Origin: Streptomyces sp. 2131.1
GTDB taxonomy: Bacteria > Actinomycetota > Actinomycetes > Streptomycetales > Streptomycetaceae
Assembly: GCF_900105515.1 (NCBI RefSeq)
Contig: NZ_FNSY01000001.1
Span: 5,320,001 to 5,384,000, forward strand
Length of the DNA stretch: 64,000 nt
Direction: 5' to 3'
Shown: piece by piece, positions 20,518 to 29,224 of the stretch
Numbering within the stretch: the first letter of the stretch is position 1
Layout of the letters: each line of letters starts with the position of its first letter
Translations under genes and position numbers: made by a program
The notes under the pieces: generated by a model
What the model saw: the letters and a program-made list of their open reading frames with translations, nothing else
Told to the model about the DNA's origin: nothing
Databases searched by the model: none

Positions 20518-21242
20518 TGCCGAAGCTTGAACTGCTCCCCGCCGTAGACGTCCGCGACGGCCAGGCGGTCCGCCTGGTGCACGGCGAGTCCGGCTCCGAG
20601 ACCTCCTACGGCTCACCGCTGGAGGCCGCACTCGCCTGGCAGCGCTCCGGCGCCGAGTGGCTGCACCTCGTCGACCTGGACGCCGCCTTCGGCACCGGTG
20701 ACAACCGCACCCTCATCGCCGAGGTCGCCGGCGCCATGGACATCAAGGTCGAGCTGTCCGGCGGCATCCGCGACGACGCCTCGCTCGCCGCCGCCCTCGC
20801 CACCGGCTGCCGCCGCGTCAACCTCGGCACCGCCGCCCTGGAGACCCCCGAATGGGTCGCCAAGGTCATCGCCGAGCACGGCGACAAGATCGCCGTCGGC
20901 CTCGACGTGCGCGGCACCACCCTGCGTGGCCGCGGCTGGACCCGCGACGGCGGCGACCTCTACGAGACGCTGGCCCGCCTCGACTCCGAGGGCTGCGCCC
21001 GCTACGTCGTCACCGACATCGCCAAGGACGGCACGCTCCAGGGCCCCAACCTGGAGCTCCTGAAGAACGTCTGCGCCGCCACCGACAAGCCCGTCGTCGC
21101 CTCCGGCGGCGTCTCCTCGCTCGACGACCTGCGGGCCATCGCCTCGCTGGTCCCGGCGGGCGTCGAGGGCGCGATCGTCGGCAAGGCCCTGTACGCGAAG
21201 GCGTTCACCCTCGAAGAGGCGCTGGAGGCGGTCTCCGCATGA
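20517..21242 (+). CDS. priA: Bifunctional ProFAR isomerase / phosphoribosylanthranilate isomerase PriA
   Basis: 241 residues, a (beta/alpha)8 barrel. In actinobacteria this protein catalyses both the HisA step and the TrpF step (PRA isomerisation). The two catalytic acids at the strand ends are present as Asp11 (PAVDVRDG) and Asp130 (GLDVRG), matching the numbering reported for S. coelicolor PriA from memory. GWTRDGGDL is also typical. No trpF gene is found among the trp genes at 31652-38143, consistent with a dual role. Start and stop both overlap the neighbouring genes. Confidence 0.94.
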   Translation: MPKLELLPAVDVRDGQAVRLVHGESGSETSYGSPLEAALAWQRSGAEWLHLVDLDAAFGTGDNRTLIAEVAGAMDIKVELSGGIRDDASLAAALATGCRRVNLGTAALETPEWVAKVIAEHGDKIAVGLDVRGTTLRGRGWTRDGGDLYETLARLDSEGCARYVVTDIAKDGTLQGPNLELLKNVCAATDKPVVASGGVSSLDDLRAIASLVPAGVEGAIVGKALYAKAFTLEEALEAVSA

Positions 21243-21643
21243 CCGACTCCGCATCCGTGCGCCGCGTCTCCTCCGGCGCCCCGTGGGAGGAGAAGTTCGG
21301 CTACTCCCGCGCGGTCGAACTCCCCAACGGCCTGGTGCTCGTCTCCGGTTGCACGTCGGTGGTCGGCGGCGAGATCGCCGCGGGCGGCCCGTACGACCAG
21401 ACCGTCACCGCCTTCGGCGTCGCCTTCGACGCGCTGAAGGAGCTGGGCCTCGGCCGCGAGGACGTCGTCCGCACCCGGATGTACGTCATGCACGCCCGGG
21501 ACACCGAGGAGGTCGGCCGCGCCCACAAGGAGCTGTTCGACGCCGTACGCCCCGCCGCCACCATGATCGTGGTCTCCGGCTTCGTCGACCCCAGCCTCGT
21601 CGTCGAGGTCGAGGTCGAGGCGTACCGGGCGGGTGCGCGATGA
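21239..21643 (+). CDS. RidA-family (YjgF/YER057c/UK114) protein
   Basis: 134 residues of the RidA fold. The family signature appears as [25 protein letters not shown] and [27 protein letters not shown], including the Arg (ARDTEEVGR region) and Glu near the C-terminus expected in the active site. RidA proteins deaminate reactive enamines and imines produced by PLP enzymes. The ATG overlaps the priA stop and its stop overlaps hisF, so it is a true operon member. An imine-detoxifying role next to the PLP enzyme HisC is plausible, but it could be a non-catalytic paralogue. Confidence 0.9.
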   Translation: MTDSASVRRVSSGAPWEEKFGYSRAVELPNGLVLVSGCTSVVGGEIAAGGPYDQTVTAFGVAFDALKELGLGREDVVRTRMYVMHARDTEEVGRAHKELFDAVRPAATMIVVSGFVDPSLVVEVEVEAYRAGAR

Positions 21644-22395
21644 GCCTCGCCGTACGCGTCATCCCCTGCCTCGACGTGGACAACGGCCGGGTCGTCAAGG
21701 GCGTCAACTTCCAGAACCTGCGCGACGCGGGCGACCCCGTCGAGATGGCGAAGCTGTACGACGCCGAGGGCGCCGACGAGCTGACCTTCCTGGACATCAC
21801 CGCGTCCAGCGGCGACCGGGAGACCACCTACGACGTGGTGCGCCGCACCGCCGAACAGGTCTTCATCCCGCTCACCGTCGGCGGCGGCGTCCGCACCCCG
21901 GACGACGTCGACAAGCTGCTGCGGGCCGGCGCGGACAAGGTCGGCGTCAACACCGCGGCCATCGCCCGCCCGGAGCTGATCCGGGAGATCGCCGAGCGCT
22001 TCGGCCGCCAGGTCCTGGTGCTCTCGGTGGACGCCCGGCGCACCCCCGACGGCTCGTTCGAGGTCACCACGCACGGCGGCCGCCGGGGCACCGGCATCGA
22101 CGCCGTCGAGTGGGCCCACCGCGCCGCCGAGCTCGGCGCCGGCGAGATCCTGCTCAACTCGATGGACGCCGACGGCACGAAGGACGGCTACGACACCGAG
22201 ATGATCGCCGCCGTCCGCAAGCACGTCCGCGTCCCCGTCATCGCCTCCGGCGGCGCGGGCCGCCTCGCGGACTTCGCGCCGGCCGTCGACGCCGGGGCCG
22301 ACGCGGTCCTCGCCGCGTCCGTCTTCCACTTCGGCGACCTGCGGATCTCCGAGGTCAAGGGCGCGCTCTCGGAGGCCGGCCACCCGGTGCGCTGA
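21640..22395 (+). CDS. hisF: Imidazole glycerol phosphate synthase cyclase subunit
   Basis: 251 residues, the cyclase barrel that joins ammonia from HisH to PRFAR, giving imidazole glycerol phosphate and [24 protein letters not shown] carries the catalytic Asp12, [11 protein letters not shown] and VLSVDARR are typical strand ends, and [20 protein letters not shown] carries the second acid region. The ATG overlaps the RidA-family stop. A strong hairpin 27 bases downstream ends the operon. hisI is separated from this operon by about 8.8 kb. Confidence 0.97.
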   Translation: MSLAVRVIPCLDVDNGRVVKGVNFQNLRDAGDPVEMAKLYDAEGADELTFLDITASSGDRETTYDVVRRTAEQVFIPLTVGGGVRTPDDVDKLLRAGADKVGVNTAAIARPELIREIAERFGRQVLVLSVDARRTPDGSFEVTTHGGRRGTGIDAVEWAHRAAELGAGEILLNSMDADGTKDGYDTEMIAAVRKHVRVPVIASGGAGRLADFAPAVDAGADAVLAASVFHFGDLRISEVKGALSEAGHPVR

Positions 22396-22421
22396 CCGGC
22401 CGGTTGTGCGCGCGCACAGAC

Positions 22422-22453
22422 ATGGGGCGCCCTTCCCTGGGAGGGCGCCCCAT
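22422..22453 (+). terminator. his operon terminator
   Basis: A perfect 12-bp inverted repeat (22422-22433 with 22442-22453) with an eight-base loop lies 27 bases after hisF. Confidence 0.85.
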
Positions 22454-22492
22454 CGCCGTACGCGCGCCTTCCGGTACCTGGCGGCCCCCGTC

Positions 22493-22505
22493 TAGCGTGC
22501 CCGGC
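22493..22505 (+). promoter_or_regulatory. Leaderless-type -10 box of the LuxR gene
   Basis: TAGCGT (22493-22498) matches the TANNNT consensus and ends 7 bases before the GTG start, which has no Shine-Dalgarno sequence. This is the spacing of a leaderless transcript. No clear -35 is visible. Confidence 0.45.
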
Positions 22506-25304
22506 GTGACTCCCCCCACGACCGTGCACCGTCCGCTCCGGCTGTACGGCCGCAGCGGCGAACTCGCCGTACTCGAAGCCTTGTTGGCGCGCCTCTGCCA
22601 CGGCGACGGCGGCGCGCTGGTCCTGACGGCCCCGCCGGGCTCGGGCCGTACGGCCCTTCTCGCCCACGCCGTCGCCGCGTACCGCGACCGGGGCGCGGGC
22701 CCGGCCCTCCATGTCGTCGGCGCACCCGACGAACGGTGGGTGCCGTACAGCGGGTTGCACGCGTTGCTGTGCGCGGCGGGCCCCGCGCCCGGCGACCCGG
22801 ACCGCGTGCTGCGCGACGGCCTCCCGCCCGCCGCGTTCCTCGCCCTCCTCCGGCGGTTCGGCGGCGGGCGGCCCCTCCTGGTGTGCGTGGACGACGCCCA
22901 CCTCTGGGACCCCGACTCCCGTGCCGCCCTCGCCTTCGCCGCCCGCCGGCTCGGGCCGGGCAGCCGGGTCGCCGTGCTGATCGCCGCCGGGGAGGAGGCC
23001 GGCTTCGCCGGGCTGCCCGCCCTCCGCCCCGGCTCCCTGGACGACGAAGCGGCCTCCGCGCTCATGGACCGGCTCACCGGGGCGGACCGGGCCGATCCGG
23101 CGGTGCGGGGCGCCCTGCTCCGGGAGGCGGCCGGGAACCCCGGGCTGCTCACCGCGCTCACCGCCCGCCTCACCCCGGCCCAGCTCGCCGGGCGGGTTCC
23201 GCTGCCGCACCCGTTGCCCGGCGGGGACGACGTCCTGGCCGCCCACGCCGACCGCGTCGGCCACCTCCCCGCCGCCACCCGGACCCTGCTCCTGATCGCG
23301 GCCGCCGCGCACGCGCACGAGCCGGAGGGGGCGGGAGCCGACCTCACCCTCGTCCGTCGCGCCGCCGCGGCGGCCGGTGTCCCGCCCGCCACGTCCGACC
23401 TGGCCCCGCACCCGTCGGGCGGTACGGCCGGTGCGCTCCGACGGGCCGGCGACCGCGTCCACTTCGGCGAGCCCCTGCTGCGCCGCGCCCTCCTGCACCG
23501 GGCGCCACCGGACCGCCGCCGCGCGGTGCACGACCTGCTCGCCGGCCTGCTCGCGCCCGGGTCGGCCGCCCTGATCCAGCGGGCCTGCGCGTCCGCCGGC
23601 CCCGACGCCGCGCTCGCCGCCGCGCTGGAGGCGGCCGCGGCCCCGCCGCTCCCGCACGCCGACCGCGCGACCGCCCTCAGCCACGCCGCCGCGCTGACCC
23701 CGGACGAGGCGGATGGGGCCTGCCGTTCGGATCAGGGCGGACCCCGCGAGCCCGGCCTGATCCGAACGGCAGGCCCCGGGGCCGCCCGGTACGCGGCGGC
23801 GGCCGAGCAGTACCGCCTCGCGGGGGAGCCGGGGCGGGCCCGCACCGCACTGGCACGGGCCGGCGCCGCCCCCGGCCCCGCCCACCACGTACGCGGCCTG
23901 CTCACCCTCGCCGACGGACCCGCCCCCGACGCCCACGAGGCCCTGCTCACCGCCGCCGCCCTGCTCGCCCCGCACAACCCCGGGCGCGCCCGGAACGCCC
24001 TGCTGGGGGCCGCCGAGGCCGCCTGGTCGGCGGGGGACGCCCTCGGGTACCTCGACGCGCTGACCCGTATCCCCGCGGAGGCCGCCGACCGGGACCTGAC
24101 CCACTACCGGGACGGGATGTGCGCCGTGCTGCGCGGGCGGATCGGTGCCGGGCACCTGCTGCTGCGCCGCTGCCTCGTCTCCGGCGCCCACGACCCCGGG
24201 GCGCTGTTACGGGCCGGAGCGGCCGGTCTTGTCCTCGGCGACCTCGACGCCGCCTGCCGGGCCGGGACCCGCGCGCTCGCCGCCGTACACGCGAGCGGTG
24301 CCGACGCCCTGCTGCCGCGGGCCCTGGAACACCTCGCCTACGCGGAGCTGCGCGCCGGGCGGCACGCCCGGGCCCGAGCCCACGCGCTGGACGGCCTGCG
24401 CGCGGCACGCCGTACCGGGGGGCTCAACGCCGCGGCCCACCTGCACGCCGTACTCGCCCTCGCCGCCTCCGTGGAGAGCGGGACGCGGGAGTGCGCGGCG
24501 CACGCCGGTGCCGCGCTCGCGGGTGCCGCGCCGCACGGGCTCGTCCAGGCGGAGACCCTGGCCACCTGGGCGCTGGCGCGCGCCGACCTGGCGGCCGGGC
24601 GCCCGGCGGAGGCGGCGGTGCGGCTCGATCCGCTGGTCCGGCCCGGGCCCCGGCGCGGACACTTCGCCACCCGGATGCTCGCAGTGCCCTGTTACGTCGA
24701 GGCGTCCGTGCTGGCCGGGCGGACGGTCCGGGGCAGGGGAGCGGAGCCGGTGGCCGAGGCGGTGGCGGAGTTCGCCGTGTGGGCGACGCGCACCACGGAC
24801 CCCCAGGTCCCCGCCCAACTCGCCCGCTGTCGGGCCCTGCTGGCGCCGGTGGGCGAGGCCGCCGGGCGGTACGGGGAGGCGCTCGCCCATCACGACCGGG
24901 CGGGCGGTGACTTCGAACAGGCCCGTACCCGGCTGCTGTTCGGATCCTGGTTGCGCAGGCGCCGCCGTACCCGCGAGGCCCGCGAGCCGTTGCGGGACGC
25001 CCTGGTCGGGTTCGAGCGGTGCGGGGCCGCGGCCTGGGCCGCCAGGGCGAGCGGCGAACTGCGGGCCGCCGGTGAGGCGGTGGAGGCCCCGGGCCCGTCG
25101 GGAACGGCCGCCCAGCTGGCCGCGCTCACCCCGCAACAGGCGCGGATCGCCCGCTGCGTGGCCGAGGGGGCCACCAACCGGGAGGTCGCGCGGCGGCTCT
25201 CGGTGAGCACGCGGACCGTCGACCACCACCTGCGCAACGTGTTCGCCGCCCTGGGCGTGCGCTCGCGGACGGAGCTGGCCGGGCTGCTGGGCGGGGGCAC
25301 GTAG
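22506..25304 (+). CDS. Large ATP-binding LuxR-family (LAL) regulator with a TTA codon
   Basis: 932 residues. An N-terminal ATPase domain has a Walker A-like APPGSGRTA (about 38-46, with Arg where Lys is usual) and Walker B-like LLVCVDDAHLW. A long Ala-rich helical region follows, then a C-terminal LuxR helix-turn-helix (LTPQQARIARCVAEGA, then NREVARRLSVSTRTVDHHLR). LAL proteins usually activate antibiotic or sugar-use genes. Codon 568 (24207-24209) is TTA, read by the bldA tRNA in Streptomyces, so expression is probably growth-phase dependent. A 22-bp-arm palindrome at 23715-23777 is carried in frame. There is no adjacent biosynthetic cluster, so the target is unknown. The substituted Walker A casts doubt on ATP hydrolysis. 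Confidence 0.88.
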   Translation: MTPPTTVHRPLRLYGRSGELAVLEALLARLCHGDGGALVLTAPPGSGRTALLAHAVAAYRDRGAGPALHVVGAPDERWVPYSGLHALLCAAGPAPGDPDRVLRDGLPPAAFLALLRRFGGGRPLLVCVDDAHLWDPDSRAALAFAARRLGPGSRVAVLIAAGEEAGFAGLPALRPGSLDDEAASALMDRLTGADRADPAVRGALLREAAGNPGLLTALTARLTPAQLAGRVPLPHPLPGGDDVLAAHADRVGHLPAATRTLLLIAAAAHAHEPEGAGADLTLVRRAAAAAGVPPATSDLAPHPSGGTAGALRRAGDRVHFGEPLLRRALLHRAPPDRRRAVHDLLAGLLAPGSAALIQRACASAGPDAALAAALEAAAAPPLPHADRATALSHAAALTPDEADGACRSDQGGPREPGLIRTAGPGAARYAAAAEQYRLAGEPGRARTALARAGAAPGPAHHVRGLLTLADGPAPDAHEALLTAAALLAPHNPGRARNALLGAAEAAWSAGDALGYLDALTRIPAEAADRDLTHYRDGMCAVLRGRIGAGHLLLRRCLVSGAHDPGALLRAGAAGLVLGDLDAACRAGTRALAAVHASGADALLPRALEHLAYAELRAGRHARARAHALDGLRAARRTGGLNAAAHLHAVLALAASVESGTRECAAHAGAALAGAAPHGLVQAETLATWALARADLAAGRPAEAAVRLDPLVRPGPRRGHFATRMLAVPCYVEASVLAGRTVRGRGAEPVAEAVAEFAVWATRTTDPQVPAQLARCRALLAPVGEAAGRYGEALAHHDRAGGDFEQARTRLLFGSWLRRRRRTREAREPLRDALVGFERCGAAAWAARASGELRAAGEAVEAPGPSGTAAQLAALTPQQARIARCVAEGATNREVARRLSVSTRTVDHHLRNVFAALGVRSRTELAGLLGGGT
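23715..23777. repeat. Perfect 22-bp-arm palindrome inside the LuxR gene
   Basis: Arms 23715-23736 and 23756-23777 are exact inverted complements around a 19-base loop. The core reads GCCTGCCGTTCGGATCAGG. It resembles intergenic palindromic elements I recall from Streptomyces, but here it is translated in frame, adding about 20 residues (CRSDQGGPREPGLIRTAGPG) to the helical middle region. Confidence 0.85.
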
Positions 25305-25490
25305 TTCCGTACGGGACGACAAGGTTGCAGGACCGTGATGAGAAGGAGGCCGCACACCTCTAGGTACCGACTGGGCGGTATGTCATTCTGCGGGCGTCAG
25401 GATCATTCGGTGCGCCCGCGGCTCCGTCGTGGGCGGGGCGTGCCGGAGCCGGCCGTTCACCGAGCCGGCCGAATCCCGGTGGAGGCCGCC

Positions 25491-26780
25491 ATGCCACAGG
25501 TCGTACATTCACGGGTCAGGGCGCTGCACACGCCGCCGCCCGTCGTCCCGGTCCCGCGCCGCTTCCGTTCGCTGGCCGATCGCGAGGCCGTCGCCGTCCT
25601 GCACCGGGCCGCCCGGGTGCTGGTGGCGGCGCTCCCGGAGCTGACGGACCGGATGGTGGAGGCGCTGCGGGAGCGGGAACCCGGCTACCGTGCCGCGATC
25701 GAGGCCGACCCGGCGGAGATATGGCAGGAGGTGCACCACTCGCTGCGGCACAACGTGGGTTCGCTCATCCAGCCCCGTGAGTTCCGGGAGGCCGCACACC
25801 GCACATCGCGGTGGATCGGCGAGGTCCGGGCCGAGCAGGGAGTGCCGCTGGACGCGGTCCTGCACGCGTTCCGGATGGGCGGGGCGATGGTCTGGCAGGA
25901 CCTGGTGGACGAGACCGCCCGCCGCCACCCGGAGGACATCCGGCTGCTGGTCCACGTCGCCGCGGACGTCTGGAACTTCGTGGACGAGCACTGCGCGATC
26001 GTCGCCGACGCCTATCGCAGGGCGGAACGCCGCCTCGCCTGGCGCCGGGAGAACCGGCACCGCCTGATGACGGCCGCGCTGCTCGACGGCACCGCCCAGA
26101 TCGCCGACCTCCCGGACACGGCGGCGGCCCTCGGCCTGCTGGAGGACGGCCGGTACGCGGTGCTCGCCCTGCGCGACGCCCGCCGCTCGCCGCACGGCAC
26201 GGCGCACCCGCCCCTGGAGCTGCCCGCCGCCACGGACGCCGTGTGGCACGCGGGGCCCGAGGCGGAGTACGCCGTCCTGTCGCTGGGCCGGGCCGGCGGC
26301 ACGGACCCGGCGGACGCCCTCGCCGCGCTGGCCGCCGGCCTGCGCCTGCCGCCCGGGGCCCGGGCCGGCATCGGCTCGGCGGTGGACGGCCTTGCGGCGG
26401 TCGGGGACGCCCGGCGCCTCGCGGACACGGCGCTGCGGGCCTGCCCGGCGCACGGCGGGACCGTTCTGCTCGACGAGCACCTGCCCGCCGCCCTGGTGGT
26501 CTCGTCCCCGGCGCTCGGCGCGGCCCTCGCCGACCGGGTGCTCGGGCCCCTGGACCGGCTGGACGCGGCGGACCGGGACGTGCTCATCGAGACGCTCACC
26601 GCATGGTTCGACGCCGACGGCTCGGCGCCCCGGGCGGGCGCCCGCCTCTACTGCCACCGCAACACGGTCCTGAACCGCCTCCGCCGCTTCGAGCAGCTCA
26701 CCGGCCGCTGCCTGACCCGCCCTTCGGACGCGACCGAGGTCTCCCTGGCCCTGACGGCCCGCCGCCTGCTGGCGGACTGA
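25491..26780 (+). CDS. PucR/CdaR-type transcriptional regulator
   Basis: 429 residues. The N-terminal 170 residues form a RsbRD-like helical sensor module (HHSLRHNVGSLIQPREFREAA and VLHAFRMGGAMVWQDLVDE are typical). A middle GGDEF-like region precedes a C-terminal PucR helix-turn-helix with the signature YCHRNTVLNRLRRFEQLTG near residues 390-408. The ATG at 25491 has GGAGG 7 bases upstream. Such regulators often control neighbouring catabolic or transport genes, here perhaps the symporter gene 210 bases downstream. The effector is unknown. Confidence 0.87.
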   Translation: MPQVVHSRVRALHTPPPVVPVPRRFRSLADREAVAVLHRAARVLVAALPELTDRMVEALREREPGYRAAIEADPAEIWQEVHHSLRHNVGSLIQPREFREAAHRTSRWIGEVRAEQGVPLDAVLHAFRMGGAMVWQDLVDETARRHPEDIRLLVHVAADVWNFVDEHCAIVADAYRRAERRLAWRRENRHRLMTAALLDGTAQIADLPDTAAALGLLEDGRYAVLALRDARRSPHGTAHPPLELPAATDAVWHAGPEAEYAVLSLGRAGGTDPADALAALAAGLRLPPGARAGIGSAVDGLAAVGDARRLADTALRACPAHGGTVLLDEHLPAALVVSSPALGAALADRVLGPLDRLDAADRDVLIETLTAWFDADGSAPRAGARLYCHRNTVLNRLRRFEQLTGRCLTRPSDATEVSLALTARRLLAD

Positions 26781-26989
26781 CCGCTGCCGGACCGAGGGGG
26801 CGCGGGGCGTGCGGGGCGCGTCCTGTGCCGCCGCACAGTCCCCGCCCGTACGGCCTGTACCCCCGCCGCGCCCCGGGGCGACCCGCTGTACGCCGGGCCG
26901 GGGGCCTGATGCCGTAACCGCATGCCTTCTCCGCACCTGATTCCCCGCACCGCCCCGGGGCCCCGGCTCACCACCCCCGGGCCCCGGCG

Positions 26990-28573
26990 GTGACCGGCGG
27001 CATCGACGCCCGCTCGCTCGCGGTCGTCGTGTTCCTCGCGTTCGTCGCCGTCTCGCTGCTGCTGTGCGGGCTGGCCGCCGCCGACCAGGACGATCCGGAG
27101 CACTTCTACGCGGGCGGCGGCTCCGCGCTCGGCCCGGCCGGGAGCGGGCTCGCCGTCGCCGGGGACTACCTCTCCGCCGCCACGCTGCTCTCGACCACCG
27201 GGTCCGTCGCGCTGGCCGGGTTCGACGGGGTGCTGTTCGCCCTGGCCACGGTCGTCTCGCTGGTCCTGGTGATGCGGGTCCTGGCCGAACCGATGCGCCG
27301 CAGCGGGGTGTTCACGCTCGGCGACTTCCTCGCGGACCGGCTCGGCGACCCCTCCGTGCGCCGCGCCCTCGGCATCACGACGCTGGTGGTCCTCACCCCG
27401 CTGCTCCTGGTCCAGCTCGCGACCGCGGGGCGGGTGATGGCCGCCATGTTCGGGCTGCCCGACGGCGCCCTCACCAGCTGCACCGTGGCCGGCGGCGCCC
27501 TGATGGTCTGCTACTCCGCGGTCGGCGGCATGCGGGGCACCGGGTACGTGCAGATCCTCAAGGTCGCGGTCGTCCTCGCGGCGGTGACCCTGCTCGCCGG
27601 TCTGGTGCTCGCCCGCTTCGGCTGGAATCCGTTCGCCCTGTTCGACGCCGCGCGTCACGGCAGCGGGGCCGGCGGCGCGTACGCCCGCCCCGGGCTCCAG
27701 TTCGGCCACGGACTCGCCGGCACCCTGGACCTGCTGGGCTTCCAGCTCACCCTGCTCCTCGGGGCCGCGTGCATGCCGCACGTCACGATGCGGCTGCACC
27801 CGATGCGCGACCGCCGGACGGTGCGCCGCGCCACCGTGTGGGCGGTGGTCCCGGTGGCCGTGCTGTGCGCCGGGATCGTCGTCGCCGGACTCGGCGCGTC
27901 CGCGCTGCTCGGGCACGAGGCCATCCAGCGGGCGGACCCGGCCGGCGGCACCGCGCTGCTCATGGTGACCGGCGCCCTCGACCCGGGCGCAGGCGGGCCG
28001 CGCGAGAGCCTGCTCTTCGCGTGCGTGGCCTGCGCGGTCTTCGTCACCACACTGGCCGCCGTCGCCGGGATCACCCTCGCCGCCGCCTCGTCCCTGGCCC
28101 GCGACTTCGCGGCGAGGAGCAGGGCGCGCACGGCGGGGCGCTCCGGCCGGTCCGCCGTGCGCGAGATCCTGCGGGCCCGCCTCGCGGTGGTCCTGACCGG
28201 CGCGGTCGCCGTCTGGGCGTCCACGTACACCCATGACCGCAATCCGCAGGTGCTGCTCTCGCTCTCCTTCGCGGCGGCGGCCTCCGTCCTGCCGCCGGTT
28301 CTGCTGTACGCGCTGTTCCGGCCGGGCTTCACCGCGCGCGGGGTGCGCTGGACGGTGTACGGGACGCTGCCGCTCATCGCGGTGCTGATGGTGTTCTCGC
28401 CCGCGTTCTCCGGCACGCCCGTCGCGCTCTTCCCGGCCCGCGACTTCCACTGGTTCCCGCTGCAGACGCCCGGCCTGCTCACGATCCCGGCGGGCTTCCT
28501 GCTCGGACATCTGGGCTCCCGCCGCAGCCGGAAGCGGACCCCGGCCAGGCGTACAGCTTTTATTTCGCAATAA
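26990..28573 (+). CDS. Sodium:solute symporter family protein, ActP/MctC-like
   Basis: 527 residues with about 13 hydrophobic segments. AAADQDDPEHFYAGGG followed by GLAVAGDYLSAATLLSTTG is the N-terminal signature of cation/acetate (monocarboxylate) symporters, and GFQLTLLLGAACMPHVTMR in the middle matches the same subfamily. It would import a small organic acid with Na+ or H+. The small DUF485 gene that usually precedes actP is absent; a 23-codon open frame (26922-26993) overlaps the GTG start instead. The 3' end is unusually AT-rich because it overlaps the operator of the next gene. Confidence 0.85.
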   Translation: MTGGIDARSLAVVVFLAFVAVSLLLCGLAAADQDDPEHFYAGGGSALGPAGSGLAVAGDYLSAATLLSTTGSVALAGFDGVLFALATVVSLVLVMRVLAEPMRRSGVFTLGDFLADRLGDPSVRRALGITTLVVLTPLLLVQLATAGRVMAAMFGLPDGALTSCTVAGGALMVCYSAVGGMRGTGYVQILKVAVVLAAVTLLAGLVLARFGWNPFALFDAARHGSGAGGAYARPGLQFGHGLAGTLDLLGFQLTLLLGAACMPHVTMRLHPMRDRRTVRRATVWAVVPVAVLCAGIVVAGLGASALLGHEAIQRADPAGGTALLMVTGALDPGAGGPRESLLFACVACAVFVTTLAAVAGITLAAASSLARDFAARSRARTAGRSGRSAVREILRARLAVVLTGAVAVWASTYTHDRNPQVLLSLSFAAAASVLPPVLLYALFRPGFTARGVRWTVYGTLPLIAVLMVFSPAFSGTPVALFPARDFHWFPLQTPGLLTIPAGFLLGHLGSRRSRKRTPARRTAFISQ

Positions 28574-28611
28574 ATATTGCACAACTTTCCTTTCCTTCCT
28601 ACGCTCGGGGT
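28567..28611 (+). promoter_or_regulatory. Promoter and operator of the ArsR-type regulator and MFS genes
   Basis: TTGCAC (28577-28582) and TACGCT (28600-28605) form -35 and -10 boxes with a 17-base spacer. The ATG at 28612 lies 6 bases after the -10, so the mRNA is probably leaderless. A palindrome GCAATAAATATTGC (28567-28580) overlaps the -35 box and fits an ArsR/SmtB-type operator for autorepression. It also overlaps the last codons of the symporter gene. Confidence 0.7.
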
Positions 28612-29199
28612 ATGGCACGCGACGCATCACGCCGGGTTTCCGACCTCGGCACCCTCAAGGCATTCGGGCACCCCCTGCGGATGAAGCTCTACCGGGCCCT
28701 CTGCATCGCCCGGCAGGCCACCGCTTCCCAGCTGGCCGAGCAGGTCGACGAGGCGGTCTCGCTCGTCAGCTACCACCTGCGCAAGCTCGCCGATCACGGT
28801 CTGATCGAGGAGGCCGACCGCGAGGGCAGGGACGGCCGAGAGCGCTGGTGGCAGCCTGCTTCGGAGGGGCTGACCTTCCACGACGAGGACTTCAGTGACG
28901 CGCCCGAGAAGGCCGCCACCCACGCGGCCGTCGGCCGGCTCTCGTACGACCAGCACGTCGAGATGTACCGCCGCCACCTCGACGCGTACCGCACCTGGCC
29001 CGCCGAGTGGCGCCGCGCCTCCTTCAGTTCCGAATTCCTCGCCCGGCTGACCGCCGACGAGCTCGCCGCCCTCGCCTCCGAGATGAACGACCTCATCAGG
29101 CGCTACGAGCAGCAGGGCCGCGCCCGTGAGGAGGCGGGCGACAGCGAGAACCGCGAGAACGTCGCGCTCCACGTGTACGGCTTCCCGTTCCGCGCCTGA
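28612..29199 (+). CDS. ArsR/SmtB-fold winged-helix regulator
   Basis: 195 residues. The N-terminal winged helix contains LKAFGHPLRMKLYRAL, ATASQLAEQVDEAVSLVSYH with the recognition helix, and HLRKLADHGLIEEA. The C-terminal half is an alpha-helical effector or dimerisation region (RLSYDQHVEMYRRHLDAY) lacking the Cys pair of metal sensors, so the inducer is probably organic. It is transcribed with the MFS gene that starts 25 bases later, a common repressor-exporter arrangement. An upstream palindrome over the -35 box suggests autoregulation. Confidence 0.88.
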   Translation: MARDASRRVSDLGTLKAFGHPLRMKLYRALCIARQATASQLAEQVDEAVSLVSYHLRKLADHGLIEEADREGRDGRERWWQPASEGLTFHDEDFSDAPEKAATHAAVGRLSYDQHVEMYRRHLDAYRTWPAEWRRASFSSEFLARLTADELAALASEMNDLIRRYEQQGRAREEAGDSENRENVALHVYGFPFRA

Positions 29200-29224
29200 C
29201 CCGGCCCTCCGAGAGGACGAGACC

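Noticed and set aside
23715-23777. Transposon terminal repeats for the LuxR palindrome
   Set aside because: No transposase and no target-site duplication was seen; the loop is only 19 bases, so it is a simple palindrome.
26922-26993. 23-codon frame (MPSPHLIPRTAPG...) overlapping the symporter GTG
   Set aside because: Pro-rich, no ribosome-binding site and no similarity to the DUF485 proteins usually found there; kept only as a remark.
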